13,411 bases of DNA from Mariprofundaceae bacterium (GCA_030950835.1 JAUZQU010000042.1:1-13411); one strand, 5' to 3'. Positions 1-7,288 are shown, counted from the first letter of the stretch. Made by a program: numbers and translations. Notes: generated by a model not told the origin, from the sequence alone.

Positions 1-1
1 G

Positions 2-115
2 CTAAATATTCTGAAGTCTGATAAAAGCTTAAAAACAGGAATAAAAACCAAACGCCTTAACGCAGGCTGGGATGAGCCTTATCTGTTAAAGCTGCTTTTA
101 AATGGTAAAAGCTGA
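2..115 (+). CDS. Possible 3' end of an unidentified gene running in from the left edge
   Basis: One plus frame stays open from the window edge for 37 codons to a TGA at 113-115. The product is Lys/Leu-rich and contains a plausible protein-like stretch (AGWDEPYLLKLLLNG). No family is recognised. An open run of this length can easily occur by chance in A+T-rich DNA, so this is only a candidate for a truncated upstream gene. The hairpin at 227-259 could serve as its terminator. Confidence 0.25.
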   Translation, partial: LNILKSDKSLKTGIKTKRLNAGWDEPYLLKLLLNGKS

Positions 116-220
116 TGCGATTGCCCTAGGGGGTGATTATATCGTCTGAATGGCACTGAAACGAGCATTTCTAATTGTAAAATCGCTCAACTTATGCTAT
201 TCTTGCTACCCTGATGGTTG

Positions 221-259
221 AAAAAAGGAGGCTACCATTGAATTTTACATGGTAGCTCC
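221..259 (-). terminator. Hairpin followed by a T6 run on the minus strand (possibly bidirectional)
   Basis: GCTACCAT (231-238) and ATGGTAGC (249-256) form a perfect 8-bp stem around a 10-base loop. The stem extends by GGA/TCC if G230 is bulged. On the minus strand the stem is followed directly by TTTTTT (complement of 221-226), the classic form of a Rho-independent terminator. On the plus strand the tail is only moderately T-rich (TCCCTCTTATTCTT), so plus-strand termination is possible but weaker. No gene that would need a leftward terminator is evident between here and rsxA. Confidence 0.5.
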
Positions 260-403
260 CTCTTATTCTTACACCTGATAATAGCCGCCATCTATATGAA
301 TTCTTGGTTATCTTACCATAGACATAACATATCTGTATCTTGGGTAATATCAAGTTACGCAAGCCCTGTATCTGAGCCTCGCGAAGGCCAAACACTTCAC
401 CCC

Positions 404-431
404 TTGGAACTCGCTGATGTTCGGTTATAAT
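404..431 (+). promoter_or_regulatory. Promoter of the rsx operon, apparently giving a leaderless rsxA transcript
   Basis: A perfect -10 hexamer TATAAT (426-431) lies 16 bases after TTGGAA (404-409), a 4/6 match to the -35 consensus. Transcription would be expected to begin around 437-439, which coincides with the rsxA ATG at 439. No Shine-Dalgarno sequence is visible before that ATG, consistent with a leaderless message. The start site is inferred from spacing alone. Confidence 0.5.
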
Positions 432-438
432 GCCGCCT

Positions 439-1020
439 ATGACTGAATTTGCGGTAATTTTACTTTCAGCAGTGCTGGTGAACAACTATGTACTCACTAA
501 ATTCCTGGGTATTTGTCCCTTTCTGGGTGTATCAGGCAAGCTTGAAACAGCTATAGGTATGTCCTTTGCTGTGATGTTTGTGATGACACTCGCCTCCACA
601 GCTTCATGGATCATTCAACAGTTGATTTTGATTCCCTTGGATATTGTGTATCTACAAACCGTATTTTTCATTCTGATTATTGCGGCTTTGGTGCAGTTTG
701 TAGAGATGGTGATGCATAAAACAAGCCCTGTATTGTATCAAGGTCTTGGCATATTTTTACCTTTAATTACAACCAACTGCGCGGTTTTGGGTGTCGCCAT
801 TTTAAATGTACAACAAGATTATTCATTCTTTTCTTCGGTGCTTTATGGTTTTGGCGCGGCGGTTGGTTTTGCTTTGGTCTTGATTTTATTTGCAGGTTTA
901 CGCGAGCGTTTAGAAGGCGCACCTATTCCCCAAGTATTCCAAGGTTCACCCATTTCATTGATTACAGCAGGTATGATGGCGCTGGCATTTATGGGTTTTG
1001 CTGGTTTGGTCAAGGTCTAG
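439..1020 (+). CDS. rsxA: Ion-translocating oxidoreductase (Rnf/Rsx) membrane subunit A
   Basis: This 193-residue protein is an integral inner-membrane subunit of the Rnf/Rsx complex, which couples electron transfer between NADH and ferredoxin-type carriers to ion transport. In E. coli the complex also keeps SoxR reduced. It aligns closely by eye with E. coli RsxA: VLVNNYVLTKFLGICPF near the start, KTSPVLYQGLGIFLPLITTN in the middle, and an end of LAFMGFAGLVKV. About six hydrophobic segments span the chain. Cys26 (GICPF) and Cys114 (TTNCAV) are the conserved cysteines that, in this family, help bind an iron-sulfur cluster between RsxA and its homologue RsxE. I chose ATG 439 rather than the in-frame ATG at 430, because 430 lies inside the -10 box and 439 matches the family N-terminus (MT-FAVILLSAVLVNN). 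rsxB starts 10 bases after the stop. Confidence 0.96.
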   Translation: MTEFAVILLSAVLVNNYVLTKFLGICPFLGVSGKLETAIGMSFAVMFVMTLASTASWIIQQLILIPLDIVYLQTVFFILIIAALVQFVEMVMHKTSPVLYQGLGIFLPLITTNCAVLGVAILNVQQDYSFFSSVLYGFGAAVGFALVLILFAGLRERLEGAPIPQVFQGSPISLITAGMMALAFMGFAGLVKV

Positions 1021-1030
1021 GGTATCCATC

Positions 1031-1615
1031 ATGGAATTTCTTTACGCAGTAGCAGCTTTTTCCTTGTTGGCCTTGGTCATTGGCGTAGGTTTGGCATGGG
1101 CATCATCATATTTCCATGTGCAAGGCGACCCTATTGCCGACAAAATTGATTCTTTATTGCCGCAAACCCAATGTGGACAATGTGCTTATCCTGGTTGCAG
1201 ACCTTATGCCAATGCCGTGGCAGCAGGTGAAGCGGATGTGAACCACTGCGTACCTGGTGGTGAGCGTACGATGTTGGAAATTGCCGATTTGATGGGTGTG
1301 CAACCTAAAGACGTGGAAGAGGAAGAAGCTGTACCTGTGGTGGCATTTATTCGTGAAGATGAGTGCATTGGCTGCACATTATGTATCAAGGCTTGCCCTG
1401 TAGACTGTATTATTGGTGCGCCAAAACAATACCACACCATCATCACCGACCACTGTACAGGATGTACATTATGTTTAGAACCTTGCCCAGTGGATTGCAT
1501 TGATATGTTAGAAAAACCTGAATTACTGGAGCATTGGTCTTGGCCTGTGCCCGGCACACGCCGCGCCGCGCTTGGCGAAGAGCGCAAACAACAACACGAG
1601 CCTTATCATGTTTGA
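1031..1615 (+). CDS. rsxB: Rnf/Rsx complex iron-sulfur subunit B
   Basis: This 194-residue protein carries electrons through the Rnf/Rsx complex on the cytoplasmic face. Residues 4-24 form one hydrophobic anchor. A four-cysteine Fe-S domain follows (Cys48, Cys51, Cys56, Cys73; motif CGQCAYPGC). Two ferredoxin-type 4Fe-4S motifs come next, with Cys112/115/118/122 and Cys142/145/148/152, each of the form CxxCxxCxxxCP. Length and domain order match E. coli RsxB (192 aa). ATG 1031 was chosen because it follows AGGGT near the rsxA stop at a suitable distance and starts with the expected MEFLYAVAAFSLL anchor. The longer in-frame opening from 998 would overlap rsxA. The last 8 bases overlap rsxC. 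Confidence 0.96.
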   Translation: MEFLYAVAAFSLLALVIGVGLAWASSYFHVQGDPIADKIDSLLPQTQCGQCAYPGCRPYANAVAAGEADVNHCVPGGERTMLEIADLMGVQPKDVEEEEAVPVVAFIREDECIGCTLCIKACPVDCIIGAPKQYHTIITDHCTGCTLCLEPCPVDCIDMLEKPELLEHWSWPVPGTRRAALGEERKQQHEPYHV

Positions 1616-3194
1616 TATTTTTGAGCAGTTAAAACAAACCTTTACAGGTGAATCAGGGCATGGTTTTAGTGGTGGTATTCATCCGCTACAAAACAAACGT
1701 ACGGCAAGCCAAAATATCATCACTTGCCCATTACCACCGCTGTTGATTCACCCCATGAAACAACATATTGGTGAAGCCTGCCAACCTTTGGTCAAGATTG
1801 GTGATCACGTATTACGCGGACAAAAAATCGCAAAATCACAGGGCTACCTTTCCGTACCCATCCATGCTTCGACCTCAGGTAAAGTGATTAAAATTGAAGA
1901 TCATGCCATTCCACATCCTTCGGGTTTGGGCATGCCTTCCATTTTCATTGTACCTGACGGCTTGGATGCAGCCGACGAATCCATACATCCTATGCCCAAT
2001 TATCGCAGTGTCGATGCAGTGGAGCTGCGCGAACGCATTCGTTATGCAGGTTTAGCAGGTTTGGGTGGCGCTGTATTCCCAACATTCATCAAACTGGTGC
2101 AAGACAAACAACATCCCATTGATGTGGTAGTATTGAATGGTATTGAGTGTGAACCTTGGTTGACCAATGATCATCAGCTGATGCTTGAAAAGTCACATGA
2201 AATCATCAGTGGTATGGACATTATCATGCATATGGTGGAAGCCAAGCAAGGTATTATTGCCATTGAAGACAACAAACCTGATGCCGCACTGGTCATGCAA
2301 AATACTTTAACAGAAATGGGTTTGGATCAACAGATTCGCCTACAAGTATTACCTACTAAATACCCACAAGGTGGCGAAAAACAGCTGATTCAAAGCCTCA
2401 CAGGTAAACAAGTGCCAGCAGGTCGTTTGCCTATTCATATTGGTGTATTATCGCAAAATGTCGGTACCAGCAAAGCCATTTATGATGCTGTATGTTTGGG
2501 TGAGCCCATCACCGAACGCGTGATTACGGTCAGTGGTGATGCCTTGGCAAAACCCAACAATATGCGGGTACGCCTAGGCACACCCATGCGCTTTTTGCTG
2601 CATCAATGTGGCTTAGAAAGCTTGGATGATATTCGTCTCATTCATGGTGGACCTATGATGGGGGAATTGATGCGTTCTGCGGATATTCCTGTGGTCAAAG
2701 GCAGTAATGGTGTGTTGGCGATGTGGGATAAAAGCGTGAAACAAGCGCACCATGAAGAAGAGCCCTGTATTCGTTGCGGTGATTGTGGTGAAGTTTGCCC
2801 TGCTGGTTTGATGCCCAATTTGTTGGCAAATCATTGTAAACAAGAGCAGTTTGACAAAGCTGAAGATTATAACCTCTTTGATTGTATTGAGTGTGGTGCC
2901 TGTAGTTATGTTTGTCCTTCACATATCCCTTTGGTGCATTACTTTCGCTTTGGTAAAGGGCAGGTTGCCCAAATTAGGCGTGAAAAAACCTTTGCCGATG
3001 AATCTCGCGCGCGTTCGGACTCCAGAGAGTTACGCATTGCCAAAGAAAATGCCGCCAAAGAAGAGAAACGTCGTGTGGCGCGTGAGAAAAAAGAAGCTAG
3101 AGCTGCTGAGGCTGCCAAAAAAGCAGCTGCAGAAGCCGCCGCAACAGAATCTGAAACCACTTCAAGTGCTGAAAAAGAAGAGGGTCAACCATGA
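1608..3194 (+). CDS. rsxC: Rnf/Rsx complex subunit C, NADH-binding iron-sulfur protein
   Basis: This 528-residue peripheral subunit receives electrons from (or delivers them to) NADH through FMN and two 4Fe-4S clusters. Visible features in order are GGIHPLQNK near the N-terminus, a biotinyl-like region with VPIHASTSGKV, the glycine-rich nucleotide/flavin motif GLAGLGGAVFPT (from residue 148), IECEPWLTND, PTKYPQGGEKQLI, and two CxxCxxCxxxCP motifs at Cys387/390/393/397 and Cys426/429/432/436. The C-terminus is a Lys/Ala/Glu-rich tail of about 70 residues, much shorter than the long Ala-rich tail of the 740-residue E. coli protein; tail length varies widely in this family. ATG 1608 overlaps the rsxB end by 8 bases and gives the expected MFDIFEQ start. 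An upstream in-frame TTG at 1572 would lengthen the overlap without adding a conserved sequence. Confidence 0.95.
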   Translation: MFDIFEQLKQTFTGESGHGFSGGIHPLQNKRTASQNIITCPLPPLLIHPMKQHIGEACQPLVKIGDHVLRGQKIAKSQGYLSVPIHASTSGKVIKIEDHAIPHPSGLGMPSIFIVPDGLDAADESIHPMPNYRSVDAVELRERIRYAGLAGLGGAVFPTFIKLVQDKQHPIDVVVLNGIECEPWLTNDHQLMLEKSHEIISGMDIIMHMVEAKQGIIAIEDNKPDAALVMQNTLTEMGLDQQIRLQVLPTKYPQGGEKQLIQSLTGKQVPAGRLPIHIGVLSQNVGTSKAIYDAVCLGEPITERVITVSGDALAKPNNMRVRLGTPMRFLLHQCGLESLDDIRLIHGGPMMGELMRSADIPVVKGSNGVLAMWDKSVKQAHHEEEPCIRCGDCGEVCPAGLMPNLLANHCKQEQFDKAEDYNLFDCIECGACSYVCPSHIPLVHYFRFGKGQVAQIRREKTFADESRARSDSRELRIAKENAAKEEKRRVAREKKEARAAEAAKKAAAEAAATESETTSSAEKEEGQP

Positions 3195-4249
3195 TATTCT
3201 TAAGCTCGCCGCACCAGCATAGCGGCAACAGCATCCAGTTGACCATGTTATCGGTGATCATTGCTTTGTTGCCAGCGAGCATGGTCAGTGTGTATTTATT
3301 TGGTTGGTTGGCAGCATTATTGATTACATTTTGTATTTCAGCTTGCCTACTCACCGAATATATCTGTTTGAAAGTAATGCAGCAAAACATGAAACGGCTG
3401 TGGGATGGCTCTGCTGCTTTAACAGGTCTGTTATTGGCCTTGGTTTTGCCTGCCTCAGTACCGTGGTGGATGGCGCTGTTCGCTTGTGTCTTTGCCATTT
3501 TGATTACCAAACAACTCTACGGCGGTTTAGGTCACAACTTATTTAACCCTGCATTGGCAGCACGGGTAGTGCTATTGATTTCATTTCCTCTGCACATGAC
3601 CGTTTGGATTATCCCCATGCCTGCTGAAGGGGTGTTGGATTTATACAACTTCTCCCTGTGTTTCACCTTCTTTTTCTTTGGACCTGAAGCTATTCAACAA
3701 ACATGGGATGCCATCACTATGGCTAGCCCCTTGGGTTATGTGAAAACCGAGTTAAGCCGAGGTGTTCCTGTCCATGAAGCCTTAAATACTTACCAATACT
3801 CCACTTTAAACGCCTTTATTGGTCGTGAAGCGGGCAGTTTAGGTGAAACCAGTGCTTTGGCATTGTTGATTGGTGGTATTTGGTTGATTGCACGGCGCAC
3901 CATTTCTTGGCACATCCCCTTATCATACTTATGCACAGTGGCACTGCTGGCATTGGTTTTTAATGCCATTAACCCTGATCTCTATGCCCCACCATTGTTT
4001 CATTTGCTTGCAGGCGGACTGATGTTGTGTGCCTTTTTCATGGCAACTGACCCTGTATCATCCCCGTCATCCAGCATTGGTAAAATTGTCTTTGGTGTGG
4101 GTTGTGGGGTGTTGACTTGGGTGATTCGCACCTATGGCAACTATCCTGAGGGTGCGATGTTTGCAGTGATTTTGATGAACTGCGCTGTGCCTTTGATTGA
4201 CTATTATTTTCGTCCTCGCGTCTATGGTAAAACAAGGAAAAAAGGATGA
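3191..4249 (+). CDS. rsxD: Rnf/Rsx complex membrane flavoprotein subunit D
   Basis: This 352-residue polytopic inner-membrane protein has the same length as E. coli RsxD and many matching stretches, such as GSAALTGLLLALVLP, ITKQLYGGLGHNLFNPA, PLLIDYY-like PLIDYYFRPRVYG near the end, and FFMATDPVSS. RsxD/RnfD carries an FMN covalently bound through phosphate to a Thr in a D-x-x-x-x-A-T-P motif (DGISQATPL in E. coli). Here the same place reads DAITMASPL, with Ser179 where the attachment Thr is expected. Attachment by the flavin transferase ApbE, not encoded in this window, would have to use that Ser. The start overlaps the rsxC stop by ATGA, showing translational coupling. rsxG overlaps its end in the same way. 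Confidence 0.95.
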   Translation: MIFLSSPHQHSGNSIQLTMLSVIIALLPASMVSVYLFGWLAALLITFCISACLLTEYICLKVMQQNMKRLWDGSAALTGLLLALVLPASVPWWMALFACVFAILITKQLYGGLGHNLFNPALAARVVLLISFPLHMTVWIIPMPAEGVLDLYNFSLCFTFFFFGPEAIQQTWDAITMASPLGYVKTELSRGVPVHEALNTYQYSTLNAFIGREAGSLGETSALALLIGGIWLIARRTISWHIPLSYLCTVALLALVFNAINPDLYAPPLFHLLAGGLMLCAFFMATDPVSSPSSSIGKIVFGVGCGVLTWVIRTYGNYPEGAMFAVILMNCAVPLIDYYFRPRVYGKTRKKG

Positions 4250-4860
4250 AATTCGACAAAAACCAACAACAAACTGCGCTGGCATTGTTCTTTGTCGCCT
4301 TGTTCTCTGCCTCTTTATTGGCACTGGTCAACAACATCACCAAAGAACCCATCGCCCAAGCTGAACGTCAAGCTTTGCACCAAGCTTTAGCCCAAGTATT
4401 GCCCCAACACCATAATGATGCCTTAGAAGATGTCTTCCTTTTACCCTTAGCCGATAAAAGTAACCAACAAGTCTTCCCTGCTAAGGATAAACAAGGAAAA
4501 ACCCTCGCCTTTGCTTGGCAACAAATTGCACCTGACGGTTATTCAGGCACGATTAAAATTCTGATGGGTGTAAACATACGCGGTGAAGTGGTGGCGATTC
4601 GCATCACCAAACACCTTGAAACTCCGGGGTTGGGCGATGCGATTACGAAAAACCAGCAATGGTTAAACAGTTTTTCGCACAAAACAACCAGCAATACCCG
4701 TTGGGCAGTGAAAAAAGATGGTGGTGATTTTGATCAATTTACGGGTGCAACCATCACACCCAGAGCCGTTGTTCAAGCAGTGCATGAAGGTTTATTGTTA
4801 TTTCAGCAATATCAACAAAGTATGCTAAAGTTAAGTCAAAAGATTAAAACTACAGGCTAA
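4246..4860 (+). CDS. rsxG: Rnf/Rsx complex subunit G, periplasmic covalent-FMN protein
   Basis: This 204-residue protein is close to the E. coli length (206). One N-terminal membrane anchor (about residues 9-29) is followed by a periplasmic FMN-binding domain. The flavinylation motif is intact: D163-Q-F-T-G-A-T169, with Thr169 as the expected covalent FMN-phosphate attachment residue. HLETPGLGD (123-131) and TPRAVVQAV after the motif are also typical. The start overlaps the rsxD stop by ATGA and is preceded by AAGG/AAAAAGG purines. In the usual order rsxE would follow at once. Here an 86-base gap is followed by convergent metF, and no hairpin terminator is evident in that gap. Confidence 0.95.
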   Translation: MKFDKNQQQTALALFFVALFSASLLALVNNITKEPIAQAERQALHQALAQVLPQHHNDALEDVFLLPLADKSNQQVFPAKDKQGKTLAFAWQQIAPDGYSGTIKILMGVNIRGEVVAIRITKHLETPGLGDAITKNQQWLNSFSHKTTSNTRWAVKKDGGDFDQFTGATITPRAVVQAVHEGLLLFQQYQQSMLKLSQKIKTTG

Positions 4861-4946
4861 TACACCCCTTTAGTATTCACTTTCACCCTTGGCTTTCATC
4901 GTTCATGCTTACAATACCCTTACAACAGATCCGTTTTATGGCTCTT

Positions 4947-5813
4947 TTATATAGCCAAGTTTTTACAAATCGCCTTACTTGCTTCAGACTTGTTCAGCGC
5001 ATAAATATGTAGACCCGGCGCACCTTGATCCAATAAATCTTGTGCTTGTTGACTCGCCAAGTCGATACCCATCTGTTTGGTGCTATCTAGGTCTTCGCTT
5101 ATAGGTTGCATTTTTTGCTGTAACCAATCTGGAATACTCGCACCACACATCGCCGAAAAACGCACGATTTGGGCATAGTTAGCAATCGGCATAATGCCAG
5201 GGATAATCGGAATCGTAATACCCATCTTATCCGCTGCTTCACGAAAGCGATAATAATGCGCATTATCAAAGAAATATTGGGTTACCGCAGCAACTGCACC
5301 CAAATCTTGTTTCATTTTCAAGTATGTCAAATCATCATGCACACCACCTGTAGATTCAGGGTGTCCTTCTGGATACGTGGCAACGGCTACTGAAAAATCT
5401 TGCTGCTGACGCACAAATTCAAGCAAGTCCGTAGCATAAGAAAAACCACCTGCAACAGCTTGAAATGTACTGCTTCCTTCTGGTGCATCACCGCGTAAAG
5501 CAAGGATATTTTCTATGCCCGAAGCCTTATAATTCCCCAACAGTTCAGTGATGTTATCCGCAGTTGAACCGACACAGGTTAAATGTGCCATGGGCTCTAA
5601 TTTGGTCTCTTTTTTGATGCGCTCAACAATACGCCGCGTACGATCTTGCGTTGAACCACCTGCACCGTAAGTCACTGAAACAAAAGATGGTTCTAAAGGA
5701 CTTAACTCCTGAATACACTGCCATAAATTGGCTTCGCCTTGGTCTGTTTTGGGCGGAAAAAACTCAAACGAAATCGATGGTTTTTTTTGTTTTAAAATAT
5801 CAATAAGTTTCAT
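4947..5813 (-). CDS. metF: Methylenetetrahydrofolate reductase
   Basis: This 288-residue cytoplasmic flavoprotein reduces 5,10-methylene-THF to 5-methyl-THF for methionine synthesis. Its length fits bacterial MetF (E. coli 296). Visible marks are FEFFPPKT with Glu17 (equivalent to E. coli catalytic Glu28), FVSVTYGAGGS, HLTC, ALRGD with Asp109 (E. coli Asp120, near the flavin), VTQYFFD with the conserved Gln179, and IIPGIMPI. It is the C-terminal-domain-free bacterial type, not the longer eukaryotic enzyme. The ATG lies one base after the dcd stop, with no good ribosome-binding site of its own, so translation is probably coupled to dcd. It converges on rsxG. Confidence 0.96.
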   Translation of the reverse strand: MKLIDILKQKKPSISFEFFPPKTDQGEANLWQCIQELSPLEPSFVSVTYGAGGSTQDRTRRIVERIKKETKLEPMAHLTCVGSTADNITELLGNYKASGIENILALRGDAPEGSSTFQAVAGGFSYATDLLEFVRQQQDFSVAVATYPEGHPESTGGVHDDLTYLKMKQDLGAVAAVTQYFFDNAHYYRFREAADKMGITIPIIPGIMPIANYAQIVRFSAMCGASIPDWLQQKMQPISEDLDSTKQMGIDLASQQAQDLLDQGAPGLHIYALNKSEASKAICKNLAI

Positions 5814-5814
5814 G

Positions 5815-6384
5815 TTATAGTTTTGGTACCGTCACACCAGTTTGTTTCATATATTTACCTGCACGGTCAGCATACGAAGTTTCACACACTTCATCAGACT
5901 CAAAAAATAGAAATTGCGCCACACCCTCATTGGCATAAATTTTAGCCGGTAAAGTGGTGGTATTGGAAAATTCTAGCGTCACATGTCCTTCCCATTCAGG
6001 CTCAAGGGGAGTGACATTAACAATAATACCACAACGCGCATAGGTGGATTTACCAAGGCAAATAGTCAGCACATTACGCGGAATTTTAAGGTATTCTACT
6101 GTGCGGGCAAGGGCAAACGAGTTGGGAGGGATGATACAAACATCTGCTTGCACATCGACAAATGAGCTGGGGCAAAAGTTTTTAGGGTCAACAATGGCAG
6201 AGTTGATGTTGGTAAACACCTTAAACTCATTTGAACAACGCACATCATAACCATAAGAGGAAAGACCATACGAAATCACGCCTTCACCATCAGCATTTTT
6301 CTTGATTTGACCATCCACAAATGGCTCAAGCATATTCTGCTCTTGCGCCATCTTACGAATCCAACGATCTGATTTAATTGCCAT
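5815..6384 (-). CDS. dcd: dCTP deaminase
   Basis: This 189-residue enzyme converts dCTP to dUTP plus ammonia, feeding dUMP and then dTMP synthesis. It belongs to the trimeric dUTPase-like fold. Key parts are YGLSSYGYDVR (39-49), GKSTYARCG (111-119, the substrate-binding Ser/Arg loop), and VTLEFSN with Glu138, the expected catalytic glutamate. The C-terminal GKYMKQTGV is the nucleotide-closing tail. It resembles the 188-residue Pseudomonas/Acinetobacter type rather than the slightly longer E. coli form. A strong AGGTGAGGA ribosome-binding site stands before the ATG. It is upstream of metF with a one-base gap. Confidence 0.95.
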   Translation of the reverse strand: MAIKSDRWIRKMAQEQNMLEPFVDGQIKKNADGEGVISYGLSSYGYDVRCSNEFKVFTNINSAIVDPKNFCPSSFVDVQADVCIIPPNSFALARTVEYLKIPRNVLTICLGKSTYARCGIIVNVTPLEPEWEGHVTLEFSNTTTLPAKIYANEGVAQFLFFESDEVCETSYADRAGKYMKQTGVTVPKL

Positions 6385-6477
6385 GTTTTCCTCACCTGCT
6401 TATTGTAAAATGAATGCGAAACATGCTGATTTACGCAGCTTTGTCACGCATCAACAAAAATAACCACGCCAAGCTTG

Positions 6478-6483
6478 ATTATA
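6478..6483 (-). promoter_or_regulatory. Candidate -10 box for the dcd-metF pair
   Basis: In the 166-base gap between fabG and dcd, the minus strand reads a perfect TATAAT about 95 bases before the dcd start. The best -35 hexamers at 16-18 bases spacing match only about half the consensus. If real, the promoter would need an activator or an extended element, or dcd-metF may be reached by readthrough from fabG. Confidence 0.3.
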
Positions 6484-6550
6484 AGCGCAAAAAAGACGGG
6501 TTGAACACTGCTCTAAACAACATACCACAGTAAAATGTAATACGTTTCCT

Positions 6551-7288
6551 TTACATATACATGCCACCATTTACATGCAGCACTTGCCCTGAAATATAAG
6601 CCCCACCATCACCAGCCAAAAACAATACCGAAGCCGCAATGTCTTCAGGCGAACCCAAACGACCCAAAGGAATGCGTGTTTCCAGTGATTTCTTGGCATC
6701 TTCGCCAAGTTCATCTGTCATGGCTGTAGCAATAAAACCAGGGGCAATCGCATTGACGGTAATGCCGCGCGAACCCACTTCTTGTGCCAGAGAGCGTGTC
6801 ATCGCATCAATGCCACCTTTGGAAGCACAATAATTGATTTGACCAGGGTTACCCATAGAAGAAACCACCGATGAGATGTTGATAATACGCCCAAAACGCG
6901 CCTTCATCATCGGTTTTAAGGCCGCTTGCGAGGCATAGAATACGGATGATAGGTTGGTATCAATCACAGCATTCCAGTCATCAGCTTTCATGCGCATGGC
7001 TAAACCATCTTTGGTAATACCAGCATTGTTGACCAACACATCCAAACGCCCAAAATGTTTGGCAACCCCTTGCACAAAGGCTTTTACCGCAGCGCTATCG
7101 GTCACATCAACCACATGCGCTTCAACCTCAGCACCCAAGGCGCGAAGTTTTTCAGCCGCAGCGTTCACGGTTGCTTCACGCGTGGCACAAATGGCCAAGT
7201 TATAACCTGCTTTAGCCAAGCCTTCTGCCACTGCAAAACCAATACCACGGCTTGCACCTGTAACAATCGCTACTTTTTGTTCACTCAT
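6551..7288 (-). CDS. fabG: 3-oxoacyl-[acyl-carrier-protein] reductase
   Basis: This 245-residue short-chain dehydrogenase/reductase carries out the NADPH-dependent reduction of 3-oxoacyl-ACP in fatty-acid elongation. It has the cofactor motif TGASRGIG (10-17), NNAG (87-90), and the catalytic set Asn112, Ser140, Tyr153 and Lys157 (YCASK). The C-terminus ends SGQVLHVNGGMYM, as in typical FabG. Its ATG overlaps the fabD stop by ATGA. The gene that commonly follows, acpP, is not found; 166 non-coding bases lead to dcd instead. I see no convincing terminator after the stop. Confidence 0.96.
   Translation of the reverse strand: MSEQKVAIVTGASRGIGFAVAEGLAKAGYNLAICATREATVNAAAEKLRALGAEVEAHVVDVTDSAAVKAFVQGVAKHFGRLDVLVNNAGITKDGLAMRMKADDWNAVIDTNLSSVFYASQAALKPMMKARFGRIINISSVVSSMGNPGQINYCASKGGIDAMTRSLAQEVGSRGITVNAIAPGFIATAMTDELGEDAKKSLETRIPLGRLGSPEDIAASVLFLAGDGGAYISGQVLHVNGGMYM

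Noticed and set aside
192..485. 97-codon minus-strand frame across the rsxA start
   Set aside because: It runs into rsxA on the opposite strand, contains the terminator-like hairpin, resembles no family I know, and has no ribosome-binding site.
1572..1607. Upstream TTG start for rsxC
   Set aside because: It adds 12 unconserved residues and lengthens the overlap with rsxB; ATG 1608 gives the family-like start.
4861..4946. Remnant of rsxE or a hairpin terminator between rsxG and metF
   Set aside because: The 86 bases are too short for rsxE, show no recognisable RsxE sequence, and contain no stable stem with a T-run.
6478..6515. Terminator after fabG
   Set aside because: A GTTG/CAAC pair precedes a T-run on the minus strand, but the stem is only about 4 bp with a 14-base loop.
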